A DNA stretch of 64,000 nt from Cephalotus follicularis (taxonomy: Eukaryota > Streptophyta > Magnoliopsida > Oxalidales > Cephalotaceae), in the NCBI GenBank assembly GCA_001972305.1, contig BDDD01003374.1:62001-126000 (forward strand), in the 5' to 3' direction. How positions within the stretch are numbered: position 1 is the first letter of the stretch; each line of letters opens with the position of its first letter. The position numbers were made by a program, and so were the translations under genes. The notes beneath the pieces were generated by a model, which saw only the letters and a list, made by a program, of their open reading frames with translations, was not told the DNA's origin and searched no databases. Below, one piece after another: positions 42,996 through 54,641 of this stretch.

Positions 42996-45500
42996 TATTG
43001 GAAACCTGGCAAGGGTTCCCGGTCGATTTGGCCCTAGGATGCAAGTGTGCATAATTTTAATTTTTCAAAAACACCAAGACAGCAAGTCAATGTTCACACT
43101 AACATCTTAGTACCAAATAAATAAGCCTAGGATATCCGTTTAATTAACAATCGAACAAAAAAAAATCTCAAGCATGCATACAAATATAAACCGAAACCAT
43201 ATAGGTAACCATAAATATAAAATGGAAGCGACCAAACCAACGTTGGAGGCTCCGCCACTTTGCCACTACACGCTTGAAGTAGCCACCACCCATCACTGGA
43301 CCCACGGCCCCGAATCTGGCTAGCCTGTCAGATGCCGATCAAGACACCAACGGACTCCAGATGCACTGATCTATCCACTGGTGGTGGAGACTCGGCGGGA
43401 AGCTCCCCGAAAAGCTCAGGCGCCGCTGGCAGTGAAAGCAACTCGCTTTGTTGGACTCAGCGAGTTCCGATTCAACCAACTGGTGGACCAGCAGCGCCAT
43501 AACCAGCTTCCAAAAGCCCCGATCTTCTCATTGGTGGCTGAGACTCGCTGCGACTCGCCATGGAACGAGCGGTCACAGCGAATCAGCGAGTCTGGCTCAC
43601 TGAGTCGACTCGCCAGACCAAACCAGAGCCGACCACTTCAGCCCCGTGCCATAGAGCACCCGATCTAGGAACCAGCAACAAGGACTCACCGTGACTTAGG
43701 GCGTAAAGCCAAGTCATAGCGGCCCGACGCGTCAACTATTCCAGTTGACTCACCGAACCCAAACTGGCCAGAAAAAGACCGGAAAACAACAAGAAAGATC
43801 AAAATGGATAGAGCCATCGATTTGGCTCCACCCACAGTGATCATCAATGGTGGAAGAGACGTCGGGAGCAGCGTGAGGGTAAAAAACGTGTCACTGTTGT
43901 CAAAGAGAAACAGAGGAGAAACAAGGAGAAAACGGGAGAGAGAGGGGAGGAGACATACCGTGGAAGGACGATCACCTTCTTCCGGACACCGGCGCGAAGC
44001 GCCGTCGTCTTCTCCTGCCGAGCGCGCCTCTTGCTCACTGAACACGTTAAACACATTGCTCTCCATTGCCAAAAACGCATCCGTGCATTTTTGCGTGTGT
44101 TATGGCCATAAGAGACAAAAATTCACTTAAGCCAAAAACCAATTTTCCCTTACACTAAAATGTCTCTCACATTTTTAATTTAAACTTGTTTCTCGCTTTA
44201 ACAATTAAAGACTCTCTTTAATTTGATTTAATAAAAATTAAATCATGCTCCGGCATCAAATCTCTTAATATATTAATAAGGCAAATTGTGGAGACAGAAA
44301 CCAACCAGAAATGTCTAATTAATATATGCTAGTTAAAAACTAGATTTACCACCAAGCGAGTGTAGCATGCATCACTTTTCCAATAATCAAGAGGGACCCG
44401 AAAGCCCGGTGGATTTTTGGTGCAATGATAAATCTCTCAAAACATCCCAAAGTTCTGGTACGACTATCCAGCTAGTAACCCTGATGTGATCTATAATCAC
44501 CCCCGGATCCGTGGACCACAAAGTAGCACGTCTACCATTCGTTAGCCGGTTCCCCAGTGCTTTATCACTGTCATCGGCTTGTGTGTCGCATATCCTTCAT
44601 CATCTCGGCTCTGACTGAGGAATGTCACCCCGATGTAAAACCGCGATAACAATAATTCCATGATCGCACTGAGACTATGGGAGATATCCTCAGAAACCTG
44701 TCGTTCCCAATCTCCCAGTGCCTGGCCAGGATTTTAAGTCTTCAACGGTCATAGATGTTATAGAGCCTATAACCTTCAACACGGGTGTGATGATCCCATC
44801 TTGCGAACTCTCCCATACATCTCGATGCAGCTCCCACAAGGCCCAAAGACTATCCTTTTGACAGCACGTGGCTAGTGCCGGGGAAGGCGAAAATCAAAGC
44901 CAAACAATTACTGCACAATGCATGCCAGCCGCTCAAGTCTAAGGACAAAACCTAAATCACGTATCATATACTAGTCACCTTTGACTAAACACTATCGCGA
45001 CAATAGGAACTCTATTGACAGAGGTGTTGACTCTCCAAATAGATAACCTATGGTGGGTCGGTTCAGTGTCGTGCCTCTGCACGCACCCCACATTAGCTTT
45101 AGGGTAAAACCCAAATGGCAATGAGATGATCCATCCTCCTTTACCATTCAGAGCAAGCATAACATGGCAAGTGTTTTGTGTTCATCAATTGCCCTAAGAA
45201 AGTGAGCCTATGACTTGAAACTTTTGTCACAAGGGAGTAAGGATCTCATTCTCATAACCTCTCAGGCATGAGATCCAACCGTTTATGGACAATGCGCTAT
45301 ATGTGTATTCAGATGACATGGTGATCAACTGATCCATTGAGACAGTTTGGGATAATACATATAGCCAGATGCCAATGATTATTAAATATGCACAATAGAA
45401 TACGAATGGAACTAAGAATGTATGATTCAAGAGTGTGTCATATGTAAAGTACATATGTCTACAGCCTCCTCGTGGCTTGCAGGGACACCCTAATCTAACA
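42996..45500 (-). mobile_element. Copia D 3' LTR
   Basis: On the plus strand it runs from TATTGGAAACCTGGCAAGGG to CACCCTAATCTAACA and matches 54642-57165 throughout (2,505 against 2,524 bases). The terminal TG has mutated to TA. Positions 44188-45500 recur at 47253-48565 inside the tandem duplication. Open frames at 43381-44130, 44975-45160 and 45227-45454 recur between copies only because the LTR does. Confidence 0.9.
43381..43640. other. GACTCG/GAGTCGACTC motif array in copia D LTR
   Basis: Words include GAGACTCGGCGGG, GCAACTCGC, GGACTCAGCGAGTTCC, GAGACTCGCTGCGACTCGCC, AATCAGCGAGTCTGG and CACTGAGTCGACTCGCC (exact GTCGAC at 43604). The matching LTR repeats the array at 55020-55260. Confidence 0.75.
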
Positions 45501-45573
45501 ATCTCCCACTTGGCCCTCCAGCCACGAAGACATACAGGCTAAGCATATCCCACTCTAGCACTGCTCATGGCCT

Positions 45574-46696
45574 CAGTGGTGGAGCCAGGATTTCAATCTA
45601 GTGGGTAAAAAAATAGTAAATTTTTAAAATTAATGCAAAAAAAAATCACACGCACTACCTCCATAAACTTCAAATGAGCGATGCGAAGAAACAGAAATAC
45701 ACAATAAAAAAAAATTGGTAAATATATGTATCAAATTCAGAGCAAAGAAAGACTCAGTAAGAGGTCTAGCTTACACGTGGATAAAAGAGACTTAGAGAAA
45801 AAAAAAATGCATTTGCCACTTATAATTTCTCTTTGTGTTACGTCGTTAGAGAAATAACCAACAGTTGTTGCCGATAACGTACGTCATAGTCGAACCGTTG
45901 TGCATTAATAGTTGACGGTTTCTGTCAATGAGAGAGAGAGGGAATACTCGACTAGAAACAGAGGGTTTTTTCTTTTTTAAAAAAAATAGTTTCTTTTCTT
46001 TGCAAATCTCAAATTAATTGACATAAAACTAATTATTATCTAATTTTTATTTAAGGGGACCGACTTCAATCAATGTCCCATAATTATAAGATTAAAATGA
46101 GGGGAATAAAAAATTCAATGTCCTATAATTAGTATTATAGAAAAATTGTGTTTGAGATACAAATTAATGAACCTCACCGTATCATTAAGAACTTAAAAAA
46201 AAAATATTTAATGTGTGTTCTATTTTTTAGTTTCTAAACTAAAGAACTAGAGTGAGTTTACAAGTTAATAAATACTTTTTACTAACCTTTGTATCGTGAG
46301 TTGCTTTTATGTTATTCTTTTAACCATTCTAAAATTATAAATATGTTAGTATAACAATTAAGTTAATCTGAACTTCAAAACTATAAAATTTTGAACTTTT
46401 CTATATTTCAATAATATTATCAATTTTCTTTTCCATGAAGAATTATTGCAAAAAACGAAAACTTTTAGTAAATTAGTAACTAAGACAACTGAGATTATAA
46501 TAATTACAATTGGATTGAGAGGTTCTAATTTCTATATTTCATATAAAAGAATAAATTCATAATTAATAACATCATAAATGTTTGAAAACAGTATACTAAA
46601 CTCCTAAAAAATTATAATATAATATATCTTTTTTTTTTCTTCAAAATTTCAGTGGGGGCATGAGCCCCCAGTGGGGACCATGTGGCTCCGCCACTG
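45574..46696. mobile_element. hAT-like non-autonomous DNA transposon, copy 1
   Basis: The terminal inverted repeats are CAGTGGTGGAGCCA and, on the other strand, CAGTGGCGGAGCCA. The 8-bp flanks CATGGCCT (45566-45573) and CATAGCCT (46697-46704) differ at one base. An 8-bp target duplication and CAGTGG-type ends fit the hAT superfamily. The 1,123-bp body is A/T-rich with no transposase frame. The element inserted between the 3' LTR and the RNase H end of copia pol. Confidence 0.85.
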
Positions 46697-46704
46697 CATA
46701 GCCT

Positions 46705-47252
46705 TGGTTAGTGGGTCTGCTAAGTTCGCTTCCCACGCGACTCTCTCTATGGTGACATATACTCTCATGATGTCTCCTATATTTCCTCAATAACATCTCT
46801 TTCGAAATGTTACATTCATTTATGATCTCCATGATCAAATGATACCGTTGCTGTATATGTTTGGGCGGTAATGAGACCCGGGTTCCATGGTTTGTGCAAA
46901 GCCCCATTGTCGTCCTTATGAGGCACAACTGGACAACAATGGATAGAACCACATCAAGTTCCAAAAAGAACTTTCGCTGCCAAACCAGCTACCATAACCG
47001 GCATCACATGTTGCAACATACTCTTATGCCATGGTGGAGTCTGCAGTCCTCGACTACCACAAACTCCTCCCACTCACACAGCACTTCCATTTAGGACCAA
47101 CACATATCCTAAAATGGATTTGTGATCATCCGAATCACAATTGAAACTAGAGTTGACCTAACTCTTACGTCTCAATTCACTATATTCTCCATGTGTCCAG
47201 AAATAATCCTGAGTCTTTCACAGGCATTATATCCTCTTGACAATGTCCCAAC
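46705..47252 (-). pseudogene. pol: Copia RNase H C-terminus (unit 1)
   Basis: Minus-strand frames give LRKFFLELDVVLSIVVQL-like text and KHIQQRYHLIMEIINECNIS, the end of copia RNase H. The preceding EYVATC block is in another frame, with stops between. An identical copy lies at 49770-50317. Confidence 0.75.
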
Positions 47253-48638
47253 GTTTCTTGCTTTAACAATTAAAGACTCTCTTTAATTTGATTTAATAAA
47301 AATTAAATCATGCTCCGGCATCAAATCTCTTAATATATTAATAAGGCAAATTGTGGAGACAGAAACCAACCAGAAATGTCTAATTAATATATGCTAGTTA
47401 AAAACTAGATTTACCACCAAGCGAGTGTAGCATGCATCACTTTTCCAATAATCAAGAGGGACCCGAAAGCCCGGTGGATTTTTGGTGCAATGATAAATCT
47501 CTCAAAACATCCCAAAGTTCTGGTACGACTATCCAGCTAGTAACCCTGATGTGATCTATAATCACCCCCGGATCCGTGGACCACAAAGTAGCACGTCTAC
47601 CATTCGTTAGCCGGTTCCCCAGTGCTTTATCACTGTCATCGGCTTGTGTGTCGCATATCCTTCATCATCTCGGCTCTGACTGCGGAATGTCACCCCGATG
47701 TAAAACCGCGATAACGATAATTCCATGATCGCACTGAGACTATGGGAGATATCCTCGGAAACCTGTCGTTCCCAATCTCCCAGTGCCTGGCCAGGATTTT
47801 AAGTCTTCAACGGTCATAGATGTTATAGAGCCTATAACCTTCAACACGGGTGTGATGATCCCATCTTGCGAACTCTCCCATACATCTCGATGCAGCTCCC
47901 ACAAGGCCCAAAGACAATCCTTTTGACAGCACGTGGTTAGTGTCGGGGAAGGCGAAAATCAAAGCCAAACAATTACTGCACAATGCATGCCAGCCGCTCA
48001 GGTCTAAGGACAAAACCTAAATCACGTATCATATACTAGTCACCTTTGACTAAACACTACCGCGACAATAGGAACTCTATTGACAGAGGTGTTGACTCTC
48101 CAAATAGATAACCTATGGTGGGTCGGTTCAGTGTCGTGCCTCTGCACGCACCCCACATTAGCTTTAGGGTAAAACCCAAATGGCAATGAGATGATCCATC
48201 CTCCTTTACCATTCAGAGCAAGCATAACATGGCAAGTGTTTTGTGTTCATCAATTGCCCTAAGAAAGTGAGCCTATGACTTGAAACTTTTGTCACAAGGG
48301 AGTAAGGATCTCATTCTCATAACCTATCAGGCATGAGATCCAACCGTTTATGGACAATGCGCTATATGTGTATTCAGTTGACATGGTGATCAACTGATCC
48401 ATTGAGACAGTTTGGGATAATACATATAGCCAGATGCCAATGATTATTAAATATGCACAATAGAATACGAATGGAACTAAGAATGTATGATTCAAGAGTG
48501 TGTCATATGTAAAGTACATATGTCTACAGCCTCCTCGTGGCTTGCAGGGACACCCTAATCTAACAATCTCCCACTTGGCCCTCCAGCCACGAAGACATAC
48601 AGGCTAAGCATATCCCACTCTAGCACTGCTCATGGCCT

Positions 48639-49761
48639 CAGTGGTGGAGCCAGGATTTCAATCTAGTGGGTAAAAAAATAGTAAATTTTTAAAATTAATG
48701 CAAAAAAAAATCACACGCACTACCTCCATAAACTTCAAATGAGCGATGCGAAGAAACAGAAATACACAATAAAAAAAAATTGGTAAATATATGTATCAAA
48801 TTCAGAGCAAAGAAAGACTCAGTAAGAGGTCTAGCTTACACGTGGATAAAAGAGACTTAGAGAAAAAAAAAATGCATTTGCCACTTATAATTTCTCTTTG
48901 TGTTACGTCGTTAGAGAAATAACCAACAGTTGTTGCCGATAACGTACGTCATAGTCGAACCGTTGTGCATTAATAGTTGACGGTTTCTGTCAATGAGAGA
49001 GAGAGGGAATACTCGACTAGAAACAGAGGGTTTTTTCTTTTTTAAAAAAAATAGTTTCTTTTCTTTGCAAATCTCAAATTAATTGACATAAAACTAATTG
49101 TTATCTAATTTTTATTTAAGGGGACCGACTTCAATCAATGTCCCATAATTATAAGATTAAAATGAGGGGAATACAAAATTCAATGTCCTATAATTAGTAT
49201 TATAGAAAAATTGTGTTTGAGATACAAATTAATGAACCTCACCGTATCATTAAGAACTTAAAAAAAAAATATTTAATGTGTGTTCTATTTTTTAGTTTCT
49301 AAACTAAAGAACTAGAGTGAGTTTACAAGTTAATAAATACTTTTTACTAACCTTTGTATCGTGAGTTGCTTTTATGTTATTCTTTTAACCATTCTAAAAT
49401 TATAAATATGTTAGTATAACAATTAAGTTAATCTGAACTTCAAAACTATAAAATTTTGAACTTTTCTATATTTCAATAATATTATCAATTTTCTTTTCCA
49501 TGAAGAATTATTGCAAAAAACGAAAACTTTTAGTAAATTAGTAACTAAGACAACTGAGATTATAATAATTACAATTGGATTGAGAGGTTCTAATTTCTAT
49601 ATTTCATATAAAAGAATAAATTCATAATTAATAACATCATAAATGTTTGAAAACAGTATACTAAACTCCTAAAAAATTATAATATAATATATCTTTTTTT
49701 TTTCTTCAAAATTTCAGTGGGGGCATGAGCCCCCAGTGGGGACCATGTGGCTCCGCCACTG
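48639..49761. mobile_element. hAT-like non-autonomous DNA transposon, copy 2
   Basis: It is the copy at 45574 displaced by exactly 3,065 bases, with the same 8-bp flanks, so it arose by the tandem duplication rather than by a second transposition. Confidence 0.9.
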
Positions 49762-49769
49762 CATAGCCT

Positions 49770-50317
49770 TGGTTAGTGGGTCTGCTAAGTTCGCTTCCCA
49801 CGCGACTCTCTCTATGGTGACATATACTCTCATGATGTCTCCTATATTTCCTCAATAACATCTCTTTCGAAATGTTACATTCATTTATGATCTCCATGAT
49901 CAAATGATACCGTTGCTGTATATGTTTGGGCGGTAATGAGACCCGGGTTCCATGGTTTGTGCAAAGCCCCATTGTCGTCCTTATGCGGCACAACTGGACA
50001 ACAATGGATAGAACCACATCAAGTTCCAAAAAGAACTTTCGCTGCCAAACCAGCTACCATAACCGGCATCACATGTTGCAACATACTCTTATGCCATGGT
50101 GGAGTCTGCAGTCCTCGACTACCACAAACTCCTCCCACTCACACAGCACTTCCATTTAGGACCAACACATATCCTAAAATGGATTTGTGATCATCCGAAT
50201 CACAATTGAAACTAGAGTTGACCTAACTCTTACGTCTCAATTCACTATATTCTCCATGTGTCCAGAAATAATCCTGAGTCTTTCACAGGCATTATATCCT
50301 CTTGACAATGTCCCAAC
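49770..50317 (-). pseudogene. pol: Copia RNase H C-terminus (unit 2)
   Basis: The same text as 46705-47252. One visible difference is a C for A at 49986, changing one residue. This unit is continuous with the rest of pol at 50318, so it is the original gene-proximal copy in terms of gene order. Confidence 0.75.
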
Positions 50318-51420
50318 GTTTCTAACAGGGATTGGACTAAAATCGACTAGCCAGACCCTTAGGCATATCGACATCAGGCCTAGTACAAAGTATGGCATAC
50401 ATGATGGAGCCTATTGCCGAAGCATAAGGTTGCATATTCATGCGTGTCCTTTCCTCATAAGTCTTGGAAGACATACTCTTGGAAAGGTGAATCCCTTGGC
50501 TAATTGGTAGTAAGCCATATATGGAATTCATTCCATACCATTTTAACCACACACTGATGTACTGGCTTTGGAAAGGTCCGAACAACCTACTTGATCTATC
50601 TCTTATAGATCTTAATTCTCAAAACGTAGGAAGCCCTTCCCAAATTCTTTACGGAGAAGTTCTTGCTTAACTGTACTTCAACATACCTACATCATTCTCT
50701 ATGTGTAGTATGTCTTCTACATACAGTGCCAAGAAAGTGATTTCTAGGTTATCTTGTTTCCGGTAGACATTAGGCTTATCCATATATTTGATAAAATCAA
50801 AATGGATATTTTAGCTACGAGATGCTTTCTAAGGTCGTAGACCTTTGGAGCTTGCACCTCTTGTGCTAATGCTCTTCGGATGTAAACCCCTCAGGTTTGG
50901 AACATTTAGATGTCCTCTTCAAGATAGCCACTCTTGCAGACCGTCTTGACATCCATTTCCCAGAGCTCATTCTCACAATGAGCGGCAATAGCAAGCAATA
51001 TCCGAATGGACTTAAGCATTGCAACTGGTGAGAAAGTTCTTGGTATATACAGACCTCTTGTCTTAGTGTATACCATTTCGCGACCAATTGCGCTTTGAAG
51101 GTTTTTAACCTTGTCCATTAACGCCAATCTTCCTCGTGAAGATTTACTTAGCATCTGATAGGGTTTTAAGCCTTCGATTGCGTATACCAAGTCACTCACT
51201 TGGTAGGCGTATATGGAGTCCTTTTTGGATTTCATGATCTCTTACCATGTCCTGGAATCAGTGCCCTTCACTGCTTCCTTGTAGCTGACAGGCTCCTCAT
51301 CTCACAGACTTTAGGTTTGTCAGTGCCTTTAATGAGAAAACCTTATTTCTTAGGTTCTGTCAAAAACCTTTTGCCAGATCTCCTCATTAGAGGAGTGCCT
51401 TACTGAGACTCTATCTCAGA
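50318..51420 (-). pseudogene. pol: Copia reverse transcriptase
   Basis: In sense: DDEPVSYKEAV near 51300, then MKSKKDSIYAYQVSDLV (from 51235), TFSPVAMLKSIRILLAIAAH, ELWEMDVKT and GYLEEDI. The catalytic box at about 50706-50725 reads FLALYVEDIL, YVED instead of YVDD. 50585-50337 gives MQPYASAIGSIMYAILCTRP. Several frameshifts separate the blocks. The wording is closest to Tork/Angela-type copia, but I do not assign a clade. Confidence 0.85.
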
Positions 51421-52400
51421 TTGGGATCCCTTTCCCAATAATGTCTTTAGAGAAATAAACCTCTAGTTCCTTATCGTCCTTTAGGTTTCTACCTAGTGAG
51501 AACTCTCTTAGTTTCATCTTACTCCCACTGCTTCATGCAATCAGGTATTCCTTCTCTTAGGAATTTTGCAGTACGCGAAACAAAACCATATTTGTTCGCT
51601 GGGATGGTAGAAGTGATATCTTAAGCTCTCCTTAGGATATCTCACAAACCGGAAACGCCTCGATAGTGCCTCCAGCTTAGAAGGTTTCCACCTTCTTATA
51701 TAAGTTGGACAGTCTTAACCCTCAAATGGTTTAGACTGGGTTTCCTCCATTTAAATATCTCACTGGATATGCTCTGCCACCTGCAATGCATAACACCAGA
51801 ATAAGATTTGGAAGATGAATAAAAGACATAATGGGCCTTACCATTATCTACTTCTAATCATAAATCCATGACTATTTCGTAGGATTTTAGACATGTGTTT
51901 TACCAGAAATAATTACCCAAACCGTGATAAAACATCGGCGAAGGAATTGAAGTAGTGAAAACCTTCATTTGCATTGACCGACATTGGTTCACTACCGTCG
52001 GTGTGGACTTAACCTAATATGTCCACAGCCCTTTCTCCAAACTCTAGATTAGGGGGATTTGGTCATCAAGCCAATCAAAACTGGCTTACACATTGGAAAG
52101 GACCACATGTCCTGGATGTCCAAAAGTCCATCCTTAACCATTGTGATTATCTAGAACCTCTAGGATGACCTAATCCACAATACAACAAGTATGAAGGATT
52201 TATATCCTTTTTGTCTTTAATAGTCTTTTGTTATTTATTCCTTGAATTGTTAATGTAATGTATTGGTAATTGTATAAGACGCAGATCTATTTAGTCCACA
52301 TGCCTCTTGCACTAACTAGAACATTGTAATGTTCTTTATACACAGAGATGAAGTCTATAATACATTTTCATTTACAAAATTTATAATTCATAAACGCCAA
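51421..52400 (-). pseudogene. pol: Copia integrase region, decayed
   Basis: Minus-strand text at about 52170-51960 gives VKDGLLDI, then GLMTKSP and a SPHR block, recalling the copia integrase zinc finger and its downstream LLGKMTKSPF and LVHTDVCGP blocks, with stops and slips. I cannot trace the full catalytic core by eye. Confidence 0.5.
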
Positions 52401-53985
52401 TTTCACTGGTTTGAAATTTCATTTCATCACCATGGCGCTAGTCCTTAGCTTTACCAGCTCTCTCAGGTGTCTAGCATCTCTTAGCTACTGCAAAGAGTTA
52501 TAAATGTTAGTCTCATAACCTAGGTTCTCTACCCAAGTTGAACTTACATTGAAAGCTAGATAAAGTATATGGAAGTGCCTTACCACAAGGCATCTCTAGC
52601 TATGGACTATAGCAACATATTACAATATCTTCCAATTGCCTTAGCTTCCCACAATGGAAGTAGGCAAACTCCATATAAAACTTTTAAATCATTTTTCTAG
52701 AATAGAATTCCCTTTGAACTAGCTGTCTCTTCCTTAGGTTTTCACCCTTGGAACTTAGATTCACTTGATCTATCTCCCCTTGAGATTATTCAAGTAAGAA
52801 ATCGAGGCATCACAGACGATCTCAACCTCTCTTGGTCAAAATCTACCTTTACAGTTCTCAACATGGTGCCATACAACTCCTCGAGTTGTGTAAGCATGGC
52901 ACACAAGGTCAGTGAATGCATAACCAGATCATGTGGAATTGTGGCAACATGCCAGCAATTGATATGGTACGAGCTCGATAATCATCGTCCCATTACTTAG
53001 CTCCTATGGCCTTATGATGGTCGGATACACCGTTCACTAGCTCGGGGTTATCTCAGTCATGACATAAGCGACTCTCATGCTCGTGAGAATATTACGCTAA
53101 ACGTGTTTCCATTCAGTGAAATTGGATGTTCAAGTTTAGGAGTTCCAAATGTGTTTGAATAATGTTTGTGCTGTTCGCCAATTTGAGTACATTGTCAAGT
53201 ATGTAAAAACTAGCAACCTATATGAGGAAAAAGAGAGAGAGAATATTAAAAGCTCATTCCATTTACGTTATTATCATAATCCTTGGTCTTTTGTAATTAT
53301 GGCTCCTCCCACTATTCTAATCGTATCCCATATCTTCAATGTGGAACTCGGGAAGCCTCTTGCCTCCTAGTGGGGATCGGAATCTATCCCTCCATATCAT
53401 GGTACCAGCTGTAGCTGCGCAAACCATAATACATGATAGTTAGGCTTAAAGCATCATATTTGCATTAGGGCCTCGCCCTTGAAATGCAAGATCCGATACA
53501 AGTTTAGGCCTCCTGGACCATACAATCCACAGTTGTGGCCATGCCAATAGTATGAACCCGGTATAAGTTCGAACCCATAATCCTCAAAGAAATGAACCCA
53601 TTTTGACACCCATATGCTGTGGCCTGTCAAAGTGTCAAAACATGGTTATTTCCTTCTAGTGCACCTCACACTGAAATTGAATAGAAATGGTCATATGGGG
53701 GACCTTTGTTGTAGCAGTGCTATCCCAAATATGTCAACACCATTCAACAAAAATTATGGAAGGCCAACGATGGGACAGCCTTATGTCCCACCACTTATGG
53801 ACTTATTATTTCACAAGTTTGGAGGAATTTGGTCTCATCAGATTTATATATTTACCAAAGCCGTTTTAGATAAATTTAATTATCTTCCAATCCATTTGGA
53901 TGGCTTAGCATGCTTGACGTGTTTGGAACATCCATTTCATGCAACCTATTTCCCTATTAGAAATAAATATGGTCTAACCAGGGAC
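52401..53985 (-). pseudogene. Presumed copia gag/protease region, unrecognisable
   Basis: By position this must hold gag and protease, but no zinc knuckle or protease motif could be read on the minus strand. A plus-strand frame of 124 codons at 53614-53988 (with MSTPFNKNYGRPTMGQPYV) is longer than its neighbours but has no family I recognise. Confidence 0.35.
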
Positions 53986-54627
53986 TAAATCTATAAGAGA
54001 TCACAAGAACCAATGTGATCACTCGATCTCCTAGGTGAACTATTTAAAACTACTTTATTACAAAATGCACCATGCATACATGGCCTTCACTTGGTCTTGT
54101 AAATTCCTTGATTTTCCTCTTCAAGCTCCTTTGTAATTCTTCTCTTCTTTGTTTACAAAATAAAATTTCTTAAATATATTTAAAAATAAAGAATAGAATA
54201 CAAAATGGAGGGAGAGAGAATAATACAAATAAGGAATTAATGGTGCTCGCAGGCAACCATATTATAGACCAAATAAAGCACAGGTTAATAAAGCGCATTA
54301 AACCATCCACAGAAGAAACCAAAAGCTAAGTCCAGTCCCATAACCAACCATCATGCATAAGACATTTAAAATCTACATCCAACATAGACTTTAAATAAAC
54401 ACAAGTAATTTCAATTTATGATGACCAATCGAAATAATTCCACAAGTCCAACGATATTCCAGTAAACCTCCCACTAGATTATTTAAAACCTAATTTCCCG
54501 AAAAATAAATATTTTATTTTATAAAACAACTATGAGATGGGAACTAAATTAGAATTTCAGGTACTTTAATTATTCCAAAATAGTCAACAAAAACGAAATT
54601 AAAGTCCAATTGAAATTAAAACGGATG
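53986..54627 (-). other. Copia D 5' leader
   Basis: It lies between gag and PBS and matches 22250-22720. It is A/T-rich with GGAGGGAGAGAGAATAAT and CTTCAAGCTCCTTTG words. It presumably holds the packaging and leader functions; no coding frame is supported. Confidence 0.5.
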
Positions 54628-54639
54628 GCTCTAATACCA
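54628..54639 (-). promoter_or_regulatory. Primer-binding site for initiator tRNA-Met
   Basis: The minus strand reads TGGTATTAGAGC, one base from TGGTATCAGAGC, the standard copia PBS, directly beside the 5' LTR end. Confidence 0.85.
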
Positions 54640-54641
54640 CT

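Larger units (their letters stand above)
44188..50317. repeat. 3,065-bp tandem duplication inside the copia element
   Basis: Units 44188-47252 and 47253-50317 are nearly identical; I noticed about a dozen substitutions. All three boundaries carry GTTTCT (44188, 47253, 50318), so the junction shows 6-bp microhomology. Each unit contains 1.3 kb of the 3' LTR, the LTR/internal border, one hAT-like element and the RNase H end of pol. Confidence 0.95.

Noticed and set aside
44975-45454. Frames repeated at 44975, 48040 and 56640 as a possible conserved small gene
   Set aside because: They recur because the LTR and its tandem duplicate recur; third codon positions show no special tolerance by eye.
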